Shown here one piece after another: positions 36,804 to 45,266 of a DNA stretch of 64,000 nucleotides; position 1 is the stretch's first letter, and each line of letters begins with the position of its first letter. The notes below the pieces were generated by a model. The model made no database searches. It was not told the DNA's origin and was given only the letters and a program-made list of their open reading frames with translations. The translations under genes and the position numbers were made by a program. Source of the stretch: an uncultured Clostridia bacterium. GTDB lineage: Bacteria > Bacillota > Clostridia > Christensenellales > Borkfalkiaceae. Location: the NCBI GenBank assembly GCA_947627065.1, contig CANQUN010000005.1, positions 1-64,000 on the forward strand. Reading direction: 5' to 3'.

Positions 36804-38606
36804 GTGCGTAAGATAACCATTAAAACGTGCGGCTTGGCAGCCCTGCTGGCGGCGCTCGTTCTCGCCCTTCCGCGGGGCGCAGAGGCCCATGCCGAACCCG
36901 CACGCGGCTTTGCCTACGACATACCCGTAATGCAGGAGGCGGGCGGCGAAATTTCCCCGTCCGCTTCCAACCTGCTCGTCCGCGTCAACCGCGACCTTGC
37001 GGCCACCGCCGCCGACGGCAGCGTTATTTCCGACCTTCCGTCCTTCGACTTGCAGGGGCGGGTGCCCGTGTACTACGTTTCCAACATGTACGCGGCAGAC
37101 GCCCTCGCGGGGTACATAAACGAAACTTCGGCCGTGCGTGCGATGGTCTGCTCGTCCAATCCCCAACTCGTGGCAAGGGTGCGTGAAAAGGCGCCTTCCG
37201 TCCGCGGTATGCTCGACTGCCGCCGTTCGGCCTGCTCCTCGCGGGCAGAATGGGAGGACATTCACACCGCCGTCATGCAAAACAGCGCTTCCGCCGTACT
37301 GCTTGCGGGCGACGTGTCCGCCGACGCCATATTCTTTTTAAGGAGGCTTTCGGTTGCCGTGTGGGTGGAAACCGACACTCCCGCCCGGACCGTTTCCGCC
37401 GCCGTGGCGGGCGCTTCGGGGCTGTTTTCATCCGACCCCGCGGCCGTGAAATCGGCGCTTTCCGCCCTGCCCGCGGGCACCGTGGCGCGACCCATGCTCG
37501 TGGCGCACCGCGGCCTTTCGGGCGCGAGGAGGGAGGACGGCACGGCCTATCTCGAAAACACGCTCGAAGCGGCGCGTTCTGCCGTGGAGTACGGCGCCGA
37601 CATAATAGAACTTGACGTCTACCTTTCAGCGGACGGCCGCCTCGTGGTAATGCACGACCCGTCGCTCACGCGCACCACCAACGGCAGCGGCAACATAGAA
37701 ACCATGACCCTTGCCGAAATACGCCGTTACAAGGTGGGCGGAAGGGATGAAATTCCCGTCCTCGACGATTACTTTGCCGAATTCAAAGATAAGGACGTAA
37801 ACATCTTTGTGGAACTCAAGGGCAACAAGCCCGAAATCGTCCATGCGGTTGCCCAAAAGATAGAGGAATACGGCTTTGCGTCTCAGTGCACGGTCATCGC
37901 TTTCGACATCAATTACCTCGCCGCCGCGCGGGGCGAAATGGCGGGCGTTTCCCTCGGCCTGCTCGACGATTACAAGAGCGGTTCGGACGACATAAGTGCC
38001 CTAAAACGCGTAAATTCGGTCAATTCCACCTTCAATCCCGACTACCACAACATGACCGAGGAAAAGATTTTTGAGTTTGCGCGCTGCGGCGTTTCGGTGT
38101 GGCCGTGGACGCTGACGGACGCGGATTCTTTCAACCGTTTTTACACCATTGGCGCGGGCGGGCTGACCTTTGAAGATTGCAGCCGCCTTGCCGATTGGCC
38201 CAAATCGCTCCTGCCCGAAACGCAGACGCCGGACGTCTTGCCTTACGAAGATTTCACGCTCGGCGTGCTGCTCGACACCTTCGGCCACACGCCCGTGGAA
38301 ACGGCGTACGACATCGCCGCAGTTGAGGGCGACGTTGAAATTGTAATGACTCCCTCGGGCTATCTGAGGGCAGAAGGGGAGGGAACCGCCCTCGTTGTGT
38401 TCACCGTGTCCCACGCCTCGCCCGATTACGCCGTAGTCAGCGGTGTGGTGGAAATAACGTCCGCCGCCCCCGCGCCCGATTCGCCCGTCCCGCCCGTCGA
38501 AAGCGAAAAGGAAGGCTCGGGCTGCAGCGGCGCGTTCACCGCGTCCTCTCTGGCTGCCTTCGTCCTGCTTGCCGCGGGGCTTTCCGCCCGCAAACGCAGG
38601 CCGTAA
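36804..38606 (+). CDS. Secreted glycerophosphodiester phosphodiesterase with C-terminal Cys-Ser-Gly anchor
   Basis: A 600-residue secreted enzyme. It starts at a GTG 6 bp after the previous stop. After a signal peptide, residues of about 35-225 form an uncharacterised N-terminal domain. The GDPD TIM barrel follows: LVAHRGLSG with His235, [40 protein letters not shown] and the FVELKG strand, so both catalytic histidines and the metal-binding acidic residues are present. A small beta-domain ([13 protein letters not shown]...) precedes the tail [15 protein letters not shown]...ARKRRP. GDPD enzymes hydrolyse glycerophosphodiesters to glycerol 3-phosphate and an alcohol. On the cell surface, teichoic-acid or host lipid headgroups are plausible substrates. 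Confidence 0.85.
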   Translation: MRKITIKTCGLAALLAALVLALPRGAEAHAEPARGFAYDIPVMQEAGGEISPSASNLLVRVNRDLAATAADGSVISDLPSFDLQGRVPVYYVSNMYAADALAGYINETSAVRAMVCSSNPQLVARVREKAPSVRGMLDCRRSACSSRAEWEDIHTAVMQNSASAVLLAGDVSADAIFFLRRLSVAVWVETDTPARTVSAAVAGASGLFSSDPAAVKSALSALPAGTVARPMLVAHRGLSGARREDGTAYLENTLEAARSAVEYGADIIELDVYLSADGRLVVMHDPSLTRTTNGSGNIETMTLAEIRRYKVGGRDEIPVLDDYFAEFKDKDVNIFVELKGNKPEIVHAVAQKIEEYGFASQCTVIAFDINYLAAARGEMAGVSLGLLDDYKSGSDDISALKRVNSVNSTFNPDYHNMTEEKIFEFARCGVSVWPWTLTDADSFNRFYTIGAGGLTFEDCSRLADWPKSLLPETQTPDVLPYEDFTLGVLLDTFGHTPVETAYDIAAVEGDVEIVMTPSGYLRAEGEGTALVVFTVSHASPDYAVVSGVVEITSAAPAPDSPVPPVESEKEGSGCSGAFTASSLAAFVLLAAGLSARKRRP

Positions 38607-38647
38607 CCTTGCTGTATAAGAGCGCGATATAACCAAATATAAAAGAC

Positions 38648-38668
38648 CCGTCGTGAATTTCCCGACGG
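38648..38668 (+). terminator. Hairpin after the phosphodiesterase gene
   Basis: CCGTCG...CGACGG stem with an AT-rich loop, about 40 bp after the stop and without a clear T-run. It precedes a stronger terminator at 38684-38716. Confidence 0.5.
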
Positions 38669-38683
38669 CCGTTAAAAACAAAA

Positions 38684-38716
38684 AACCCCGTAAATCTCAC
38701 GATTTACGGGGTTTTC
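38684..38716. terminator. Strong bidirectional terminator, copy of the one at 18736
   Basis: CCCCGTAAATC / GATTTACGGGG stem, TCAC loop, A-run before and TTTT after, followed by CGTCTCT. About 37 bases match the 18736 terminator exactly. It lies between convergent genes and can serve both. Confidence 0.92.
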
Positions 38717-38905
38717 GTCTCTCTTAACCGCCCATACATATCACATTTACTCAAAAACCCGCAAAATGCCCGATGTCCGCCTGCAAAAACACCCAAAACG
38801 CTTCGACGGACGGCTGCCAAAATCGCCCCAAAATACCCAAAAAAGCCTCGGCGCGCCTCTACCTCAATCACCCCAAAACCCCCGATAATGTGCGAAATAG
38901 GGGAC

Positions 38906-39733
38906 TTATTGCTTCTTTCGGTACTGCAATGGGGTGAGGCCCATGCGGCGTTTGAAGGCGCGTATGAAGTAGTTGTAGTCGGCAAAGCCCGACTCTTCGG
39001 CCACCCGCGTTATGGGCAGGGTGGTTTCGGTAAGCAGGCCGATGGAAATGCCGATGCGCTTGTTTAAGATAAATTCGCCCACGGAGGTGCCGAACTCGCT
39101 GCCGAACAGGCGGTAGAGGGCGTTTTTGGAGAGAAAGAACCTTTCGCACAGCATGCCCGTGCTCAGTTTTTCCTTGATGTGTTCGGATATGAATTGGTCG
39201 ATTCTTACCGAAAGCATGCTTCGGTTGTGGCGGATAAGCCCGTCCTCCCAAAAGTTTTCTATGAGGATTATGAGTATCTCCTCGAGGGCCTTGAGCCGCT
39301 CGCCGGAGACAATCTGAAGTTTGTCGTAAAGCGGCAGCGTCTCTTTGGGGTCAATGCCGTAGCGGCGGGCGGCGCCTTCTGCAAATTCCCGCGTGGAAAA
39401 TCTGCCCGCCTCGTCCCGAAACTGCCCTATCTGCATGTACGCGATGAGCGTTTCCTCATAGTACACGGGCATGATGGTCTCCATGAGCCCCGCGTGGCAG
39501 GTGTAAGAAACCGCGCCCTTGCCCTTGAGGTCGGCCATGTGCGTCAGGTTGGAAAGGTTGCACCGTTTAACGCATTCCTTTTCCTCTCTTATGCGGTTGC
39601 AGTAATCCGAGCGGATGGGCGAGGTGGCCACCACGTTGGTCTCCGAGTCGTAAAAAGTTACGGCAATCCCCGTGGAAACGTAAAAGTCGTAAAGTATCCG
39701 CTTTATCCTTTCGGCGTTGAAGATGTAGTTCAT
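38906..39733 (-). CDS. PocR-domain AraC-family regulator
   Basis: A 275-residue regulator. The N-terminal domain matches the PocR sensory family: EKECVKRCNLSNLTHM, then GAVSYTCHAGLMETIMPVYY with its conserved Cys residues. The C-terminal domain is a double helix-turn-helix of AraC type (LCERFFLSKNALYRLFGSEF; ITRVAEESGFADYNYFIRAF; KRRMGLTPLQYRK). I start it at the ATG at 39733; a longer frame to 39778 enters the promoter. A copy of the dispersed motif (38883-38905) abuts its stop codon. It is divergent from the sugar-acid operon at 39892 and is probably its regulator. Confidence 0.88.
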   Translation of the reverse strand: MNYIFNAERIKRILYDFYVSTGIAVTFYDSETNVVATSPIRSDYCNRIREEKECVKRCNLSNLTHMADLKGKGAVSYTCHAGLMETIMPVYYEETLIAYMQIGQFRDEAGRFSTREFAEGAARRYGIDPKETLPLYDKLQIVSGERLKALEEILIILIENFWEDGLIRHNRSMLSVRIDQFISEHIKEKLSTGMLCERFFLSKNALYRLFGSEFGTSVGEFILNKRIGISIGLLTETTLPITRVAEESGFADYNYFIRAFKRRMGLTPLQYRKKQ

Positions 39734-39766
39734 AAAAACCTTGAAAAGTTGGATTTTTATAAAAAC

Positions 39767-39795
39767 ATTATAAAACATCTCAAAAAAAATGTCAA
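39767..39795 (-). promoter_or_regulatory. Consensus promoter of the PocR-AraC gene
   Basis: On the minus strand: TTGACA (39795-39790), 17 bp, TATAAT (39772-39767). Both hexamers are perfect, the same arrangement as for the other AraC gene at 19846-19874. Confidence 0.85.
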
Positions 39796-39871
39796 TAGTT
39801 TCGGACGGTGGGAAGATTGTGCTGTTTTTCGGAACAAATCGTACTATATTTAATAAGGTATGTCTGTTAGT

Positions 39872-39877
39872 ATAATA
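39872..39877 (+). promoter_or_regulatory. Possible -10 element of the sugar-acid operon
   Basis: TATAAT 14 bp before the ATG at 39892; the -35 position (39849-39854) reads ATTTAA and does not match consensus, as expected if an activator is needed. The predicted start of transcription would overlap the Shine-Dalgarno site GAGAGGGG (39879-39886), so the true -10 may lie further upstream. Confidence 0.4.
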
Positions 39878-39891
39878 GAGAGGGGAAAATT

Positions 39892-40554
39892 ATGGATATC
39901 AGAATTTTGCTTGAAGCGGCGGCCGCCGCGTACAAAAAGTTTGCCGAGGTCTTCGATTACGGAATCCCTTGCGGGGAGATGTTCAAACCCTTTCTCGCAA
40001 GTGTGGAAAATACGCTTGGCACCCACGAGATTCTCTACGATTTTCTGTGCGGAAAGGACGCCGCCAATATTGACGGAGTCAGCCGCGGCTACATTCCGCG
40101 CAGGGGCGACGCCGTGCTCATAGACGTCAGCATAGGCAAGGACGGCGTGTGGTGCGACGTGTGCCGAACCTTCTTTGTGGGTGAAATTCCCGCCGACATG
40201 CGTGCCGATTACGCGCTGGCCCTGTCGTCTCTCCGCGCGGGCGCAAGCGCTCTGCGGGACGGGGCTGCCGCCCGCGACATTTACGCCGCCGCCAACCGTC
40301 CTTACGCCGAGGCGGGCAGAAGGCTCGTTCACCACGCGGGGCACGCCGTGGGTGCGTCTCCCGTCATGGAACCGCGCTTTACCGAGGACGCGGACGGGCA
40401 TGTCCGTGCGGGGCAGACGGTTACCGTGGAAACGGGGCTGTACGGCAGGTCGGGCATAAGGCTGGAAAACGATTTTTTAATTGAAAAAAACGGAGCGGCA
40501 GACCTCTTTGAGGACCTTCTTCCGCTCGATATCGAGGAGTATATTCTTAAATGA
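39892..40554 (+). CDS. M24-family metallopeptidase-like protein (catalytic domain only)
   Basis: A 220-residue cytoplasmic protein with the pita-bread fold of Xaa-Pro peptidases and creatinase. Metal ligands are visible: two Asp in LIDVSIGKDGVWCDVCRTF, His in VHHAGHAVGASP, and Glu in VETGLYGRSGIRLEND. The N-terminal domain of Xaa-Pro peptidases is absent, so it is only about 60 percent of their length. It is the first gene of an operon for sugar-acid metabolism, where a peptidase is unexpected. It may act on an amide or aminoacyl-modified substrate; that is a guess. Confidence 0.75.
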   Translation: MDIRILLEAAAAAYKKFAEVFDYGIPCGEMFKPFLASVENTLGTHEILYDFLCGKDAANIDGVSRGYIPRRGDAVLIDVSIGKDGVWCDVCRTFFVGEIPADMRADYALALSSLRAGASALRDGAAARDIYAAANRPYAEAGRRLVHHAGHAVGASPVMEPRFTEDADGHVRAGQTVTVETGLYGRSGIRLENDFLIEKNGAADLFEDLLPLDIEEYILK

Positions 40555-41369
40555 ACAAGTACCTTTCGGGTTCCTTCGCCGTGCTGATGACCCCCTTTGC
40601 CGGGGACGCTGCGGACGAGGCGACCTTTGCGAAACAGGTCAACAGACTGAAAGATTCCCGCGTTTCGGGCGTGGTTACTTCGGGCAGCACGGGAGAGTTT
40701 GTGCAACTCTCGCTTGCCGAGCAGATGAACCTCACCGAAATCGCCGCCAAAGAGAAGGGAGACAAGAAACTCGTGGTCGGCGCGTGCACGGGCAACGCCG
40801 CGGACACGCTTAAAATCTGCCGCCACGCCGCCACGGTAAACGCGGCCGCCGCCCTCGTCTGCCCGCCTTATTATTTCAGATACACGGCGGCGGAAATCGA
40901 AAAGTTTTACCTCACCGTCGCCGAATCCTCGCCCGTCCCCGTCATGCTCTACAACATTCCGTTCTTCACGCAAGAACTCGAACTTTGTGTGATTTACCGC
41001 TTGTTTGAGCATGACAACGTGGTTGGGATAAAGGACAGCAGCGCCAACATGAAGCGTCTCCAGCACCTCGTGGCGGCGGCAGATAGCACCCCCGTTTCCG
41101 TACTCACGGGCACGGACGACATACTCCTGCCCGCTCTTGCAGGCGGCGTCAGCGGCAGCATGACCGCGCTTGCCTGCATAATGCCGGACGCCGTGGCGGA
41201 CATTTACGCCGCCGTTGAATCGGGCGACATCGCCGCCGCCCGCAAACTCCAACTCGCCATACTCCCGACGCTTGCAAAAGCGGATGCGGAAACCTTTCCC
41301 AAGGGCTACAAACGGCTCATGGAAGAGGTCAGCGGAATGAAGTTCGGAGACAAGGAGGACAAGATATGA
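40551..41369 (+). CDS. DapA-family aldolase (2-keto-3-deoxy sugar acid aldolase-like)
   Basis: A 272-residue TIM-barrel class I aldolase of the dihydrodipicolinate synthase/N-acetylneuraminate lyase family. The family motifs are GSTGEF, the YNIP catalytic Tyr region, and the Schiff-base Lys in VGIKDSS. It overlaps the previous gene by ATGA and the dehydrogenase by ATGA. Family members differ in substrate. Next to a dehydratase and a dehydrogenase, cleavage of a 2-keto-3-deoxy sugar acid to pyruvate and an aldehyde is the most likely role. Lysine biosynthesis is unlikely in this setting. Confidence 0.85.
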   Translation: MNKYLSGSFAVLMTPFAGDAADEATFAKQVNRLKDSRVSGVVTSGSTGEFVQLSLAEQMNLTEIAAKEKGDKKLVVGACTGNAADTLKICRHAATVNAAAALVCPPYYFRYTAAEIEKFYLTVAESSPVPVMLYNIPFFTQELELCVIYRLFEHDNVVGIKDSSANMKRLQHLVAAADSTPVSVLTGTDDILLPALAGGVSGSMTALACIMPDAVADIYAAVESGDIAAARKLQLAILPTLAKADAETFPKGYKRLMEEVSGMKFGDKEDKI

Positions 41370-42391
41370 AAGCAGCCATGTGGAAGGGTCGGGACAACGT
41401 TGAAATAGTGGACATTCCCATCCCTTCGATAGGAGAGGAAGAAGCCTTGCTCAAGGTTCGTGCGGCGGGCGTTTGCGCCACCGATTACCACATAATCTCC
41501 GGCAAACTCAAGATAGGCCGCGCACCCAACGTTCAGGGGCACGAGATTTGCGGAGAAGTGGTTGAAATAAAGACCAAGCGCACGGACATCGCCGTCGGGC
41601 AGCGGTGCGTGGTGGCAACGTCGGTCGGCTGCGGCCACTGCGAATATTGCAGGGAGGGCAAGCAGTACATCTGCAACGAGAGCGGCGAGATAGGCTATTA
41701 CCCATATTACGGGGGATATGCCGAATACGTCAAGGTTCCCGTTTCGGCCATCGTGCCCATTTCGGACAAAGTAAGCGACAGGGCCGCCGCCATACTCGAA
41801 AGCACGGTCTGCCCCACCGAATCGCTCATGCGCATAGGCATTCCGCTCGCGGGCACGGTAGTCATCGCGGGCACGGGTCCCGCGGGGCTGGCGTTCATTC
41901 TCCTTTCCAGGATAATGGGCGCGGGCAAGATCATAGTGCTCGTGAGGGACGAAAAGTCGGAGATCCGCGGCAAGAAGTTCGGAGCGACGCACATCGTCAA
42001 CATAAAAACCTGCGACCCGAAGGCCGAAGTTTCAGCCATAACGGGGGGGCTTATGGCGGACGTGGTGATCGAAGCCACGGGCGCCAAGCCCATGATAGAA
42101 TCCATGCCGGATTACGTGAAAAAGGGGGGTAATATCATTTTGTACGGCATTCCGTCGGATGAGGATGAGATAACCTTCCCCGTTAAAAAACTCATCGTGG
42201 AGGAGATTTCCGTTCACGGTGCGGTGGGCAACACCAAGGCGTGGTACCCGCTCGTCAAACTCATAGAAAACGGCACGCTCGACCTCGAACCGCTCATAAC
42301 TCACGAGTTCGCCCTCGAGGACATAAACAAGGCCTTTGACCTTTACAGAAACCACGACAAGACGCTAATCAAAGCGATAATAAAATTTTAA
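41366..42391 (+). CDS. Zinc-dependent medium-chain alcohol/sugar dehydrogenase
   Basis: A 341-residue MDR-family oxidoreductase. Catalytic zinc ligands are Cys in AAGVCATDYH and His-Glu in QGHEICGE. The structural-zinc Cys cluster is CGHCEYCREGKQYIC. The nucleotide-binding motif is GTGPAGLA. Related enzymes include sorbitol, galactitol and threonine dehydrogenases. In this operon it would oxidise a sugar or sugar alcohol before dehydration. It overlaps the aldolase gene by ATGA and ends 9 bp before the dehydratase. Confidence 0.9.
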   Translation: MKAAMWKGRDNVEIVDIPIPSIGEEEALLKVRAAGVCATDYHIISGKLKIGRAPNVQGHEICGEVVEIKTKRTDIAVGQRCVVATSVGCGHCEYCREGKQYICNESGEIGYYPYYGGYAEYVKVPVSAIVPISDKVSDRAAAILESTVCPTESLMRIGIPLAGTVVIAGTGPAGLAFILLSRIMGAGKIIVLVRDEKSEIRGKKFGATHIVNIKTCDPKAEVSAITGGLMADVVIEATGAKPMIESMPDYVKKGGNIILYGIPSDEDEITFPVKKLIVEEISVHGAVGNTKAWYPLVKLIENGTLDLEPLITHEFALEDINKAFDLYRNHDKTLIKAIIKF

Positions 42392-42400
42392 GAGGCAGAT

Positions 42401-43522
42401 ATGAAGATAACCGATATCGAAGTAGTCATCGTCCGTCAGGACAACGTAAAGATGATTGGAGACGGCAGTCAGGACACGGCGGTCGTCCTCGTCCACACCG
42501 ACGAGGGAATCACGGGCATTGGAGAAGTGGACAGTTCGCCCGAAGTGGTAAAAGCCATAGTTGAGGCGCCCGCTTCCCACGACCAGTGCAGGGGTTTGAA
42601 GGAGATTCTCATCGGCGAGGACCCCACCAACATCGAATACCTCTGGTACAAGATGTACTATTACAGTTACTACTACACCCGCCGCAGCGTTGGCATTCAC
42701 GCCATGAGCGGCATAGACATCGCCCTTTGGGACATAACGGGCAAAAAGTACGGCCTGCCCGTTTCCAAACTTCTGGGCGGAAACTTCCGCACCAAGATTC
42801 CCGCCTACTGTTCCGTGCTCATGCCGGGCACCAAAGAGGAGATTGACGAACTCGTGGCGCACCACCGCGCCGACTGCAACTACCACGGTTACAAGTTCGG
42901 ATGGGGCGCGCTCGGCGAAAGTGAGGAAAAGGACGTTAAACTCGTGGAGTATTGCCGCGAGGCCGTGGGCGACAGCCGCCTCATGATAGACATAGGAATG
43001 CGTTGGACGGACTACAAGTACGCCTTGCGCGTTTCGAGAGAATACGAAAAGCAAAAGATCTATTGGCTTGAAGAACCGTTTGCACCCGACAGGACGGAAG
43101 ATTTCGGCCGCCTTGCGGACAACATCGAAATATCCCTTGCCTCGGGCGAAGAATTCGGCACCATGTACGAATTCCGCGACATGCTCGATAACGGAAAGGT
43201 GGACATAGTTCAGCCCGACATGAGCCGTTGCGGCGGCATAACCATGGCAAAGAAGATTGCGGACATGGCGCAACTGCGTGGCAAAAAACTCATTCCGCAC
43301 GCCTTCAAAACGGGCATTCTCATGGGTGCCACGCTCCAGCTCATAGCCGCCATTCCCAACGCGGACATGCTCGAATACTGCGCGCAGGAGACCGTGCTCA
43401 GCAAAAACCTCGTCCGCCATCACTTCCGTTTGGATAAGGACGGCAACGTTACCATTCCCGACATTCCGGGCATTGGCGTAGAACTCAACGAGGAAATTCT
43501 CGAAAGATACAGGAGGAAATAA
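42401..43522 (+). CDS. Enolase-superfamily (mandelate racemase group) acid-sugar dehydratase
   Basis: A 373-residue enzyme with the N-terminal capping domain (VVLVHTDEGITGIGEV) and a TIM barrel. The catalytic Lys region is GYKFGWG. Metal ligands are Asp in LMIDIGMRW, Glu in WLEEPF and Glu in ASGEEFG. The catalytic His is in LIPHAFKTGI. This set is typical of acid-sugar dehydratases, which make 2-keto-3-deoxy acids from aldonates. It is flanked by the dehydrogenase and a PIG-L deacetylase. The precise sugar cannot be assigned. Confidence 0.9.
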   Translation: MKITDIEVVIVRQDNVKMIGDGSQDTAVVLVHTDEGITGIGEVDSSPEVVKAIVEAPASHDQCRGLKEILIGEDPTNIEYLWYKMYYYSYYYTRRSVGIHAMSGIDIALWDITGKKYGLPVSKLLGGNFRTKIPAYCSVLMPGTKEEIDELVAHHRADCNYHGYKFGWGALGESEEKDVKLVEYCREAVGDSRLMIDIGMRWTDYKYALRVSREYEKQKIYWLEEPFAPDRTEDFGRLADNIEISLASGEEFGTMYEFRDMLDNGKVDIVQPDMSRCGGITMAKKIADMAQLRGKKLIPHAFKTGILMGATLQLIAAIPNADMLEYCAQETVLSKNLVRHHFRLDKDGNVTIPDIPGIGVELNEEILERYRRK

Positions 43523-43523
43523 C

Positions 43524-44228
43524 ATGAACGTACTTGCAGTGGGTTGTCATCCCGACGATCTTGAAATCAACTGCGGCGGAACGCTTGCCAAATGCGCCCG
43601 CCGAGGCGACAAAGTTACCATGGTTGCCCTTGCCAACGGCAGCGCGGGGCACAAGGTGTATTCCAAGGAAGAAATAGCCAGAATACGCCTTAAAGAGGCG
43701 ACGGAGTCCGCCGCCGTCATCGGTGCCGAATACATCTGTTTGGGTCTTGACGACATGTTCGTCCGCCGTGATTACGACGAGGGCGTGCGCAAGGTTTCCG
43801 ACGTGATAAGGCGTGTAAAACCCGACTTTATCATCACGCACGGCGAACATGAGTACATGGTTGACCACAGCATAACCAGCACCATCGTGTTCGACGCGAC
43901 TATGGCCGCCACCGTCAGCCACTATCCGTCCGACTATCCCGAATACGACAGATTCACCCCAATCTACTACATGGAAAACACCTTTATGGTAAATTCTTTC
44001 CCCGAAGAATTCGTGGACATAACCGACGACATAGACACCAAGATAGAGATGTATTCCCACCACAAGAGTCAGGCCGAATGGCTGAAAGTGCACGACAACT
44101 TCGACATGGTTGAAACCATCCGCTGCTTCGCCCGCACGCGCGGCCTGCAGTGCGACACCGGCTATGTCGAAGGGTTTACGCTCTGCAAGCAGATTCACCA
44201 CCTGCCCACCAAGAGATACCTGCCATGA
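43524..44228 (+). CDS. PIG-L/LmbE-family deacetylase
   Basis: A 234-residue zinc-dependent N-deacetylase. The signature is CHPDD (AVGCHPDDLEINCGGTLA), with the third zinc ligand probably His in VDHSIT. Family members act on N-acetyl sugars, such as GlcNAc-inositol, or on diacetylchitobiose. It starts 1 bp after the dehydratase stop codon region and overlaps the epimerase-like gene by ATGA. Its presence suggests that the pathway's substrate carries an N-acetyl group. Confidence 0.88.
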   Translation: MNVLAVGCHPDDLEINCGGTLAKCARRGDKVTMVALANGSAGHKVYSKEEIARIRLKEATESAAVIGAEYICLGLDDMFVRRDYDEGVRKVSDVIRRVKPDFIITHGEHEYMVDHSITSTIVFDATMAATVSHYPSDYPEYDRFTPIYYMENTFMVNSFPEEFVDITDDIDTKIEMYSHHKSQAEWLKVHDNFDMVETIRCFARTRGLQCDTGYVEGFTLCKQIHHLPTKRYLP

Positions 44229-45121
44229 CCGTCGGCAAGTGCTTTTTCAAAAACCTGCCCGCCCTGTTTGCAGAGGACGGCTGCCGCGCCGTGATTCTGC
44301 CGGGTGAAGGGGGCAAGATTGCCTCTTTTACCGATGAAAAAGGCCGCGAATACCTCCTTTGCAACCCCTCGCCCGTCTACCTTCACACGGGCGGCGGCGC
44401 TTACGAAAAGTGCGATTGCAGCGGCTTTGACGACATGTTTCCCACCATCGACGAGGCGCGCGTTTTGCGGGCGGACGGCAAGGAACTTGTCTATCCCGAC
44501 CACGGAGAAGTGTGCCGCAACCCCTTCGATTACGAGGTGAAGGACGGGGCAATCTCCATGAGTTTCCGCTCCTACGCCTTCGGTTACGACTATTTCAAGA
44601 CCGTCCGCGCCGAAAACGGCACCGTTGTCATAGACTACCGCATAGTCAACACGGGGAAGTACCCGCTGAACGCCCTGTGGGCGGCGCATTGCCTCGTTCC
44701 CATCGAAAACGGCGGCTCGGTCGTCAGTTCTTATCCCGACGATGCTATGGCGGAAATGGTCTCGGGCACCGTCGCCTCGTTTACCCAAAATGCCGTTTTT
44801 TGTGCGAAAAAGGCGGCTTTTACCCAAATGGGAGGGGAGAAGAGGAGCGGGAAATATTACTTTCTCCCACCCTCGGGCGGCGGCTTTGTCGGCTATCGCT
44901 ACGCCGACGGCAGGACGTTTTACATCGAGTACGACAAGGAGATTCTTCCCGAACTCGGCGTCTGGCAGAACGAGGGCGCGCTTAACGGCGCCTGCTGCGT
45001 CGGGCTGGAACCTTGCACCCTCGCTTACGACTCCGTGGTAAACGCCAAGGCCCGCGGAACCGAACGGCCGATACCCGCGGGCAAGTCCCTCGAATTCACG
45101 CTGAGGCTCGGCGTAAAATAA
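44225..45121 (+). CDS. Aldose-1-epimerase-like beta-sandwich protein
   Basis: A 298-residue protein of the galactose-mutarotase-like fold: GGKIASFTDEKGREYLL at the N-terminus, GGGAYEKCDCSGFDDMFPTI with an acidic cluster, and WAAHCLVPIENGG, where the His is at the place of the mutarotase base. It starts at the ATG in an ATGA overlap with the deacetylase; a longer frame is not supported. It probably interconverts anomers of the pathway sugar. A terminator follows at 45129. The dispersed motif GTGCGAAAAAGG lies inside the gene at 44801. Confidence 0.75.
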   Translation: MTVGKCFFKNLPALFAEDGCRAVILPGEGGKIASFTDEKGREYLLCNPSPVYLHTGGGAYEKCDCSGFDDMFPTIDEARVLRADGKELVYPDHGEVCRNPFDYEVKDGAISMSFRSYAFGYDYFKTVRAENGTVVIDYRIVNTGKYPLNALWAAHCLVPIENGGSVVSSYPDDAMAEMVSGTVASFTQNAVFCAKKAAFTQMGGEKRSGKYYFLPPSGGGFVGYRYADGRTFYIEYDKEILPELGVWQNEGALNGACCVGLEPCTLAYDSVVNAKARGTERPIPAGKSLEFTLRLGVK

Positions 45122-45128
45122 CAAAAAG

Positions 45129-45158
45129 CGGCGTATTTCTCACAAAAACGCCGTTTTT
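45129..45158 (+). terminator. Terminator of the sugar-acid operon
   Basis: CGGCGT...ACGCCG stem followed by TTTTTT. The loop contains TTTCTCACAAAA, again the dispersed motif in terminator form. Confidence 0.85.
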
Positions 45159-45218
45159 TCATGCCCTGCCGCTCTGCCCTTTGCCTGATTTTTGCGCTCC
45201 GCGCGGCATGTCAAACGC

Positions 45219-45247
45219 TTGTCAACGCCCCGCCGATGTGTTATACT
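45219..45247 (+). promoter_or_regulatory. Promoter of the Nudix gene
   Basis: TTGTCA (45219-45224), 17 bp, TATACT (45242-45247): one mismatch from consensus in each hexamer. The ATG at 45267 has AAGGAG at 45254-45259. Confidence 0.8.
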
Positions 45248-45266
45248 TATTACCAAGGAGAGCAAC

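Noticed and set aside
39799-39833. TTTCGGA repeats as an operator of the PocR-AraC regulator
   Set aside because: Only seven bases repeat, with a 28-bp period that does not match helical phasing; too weak to call.
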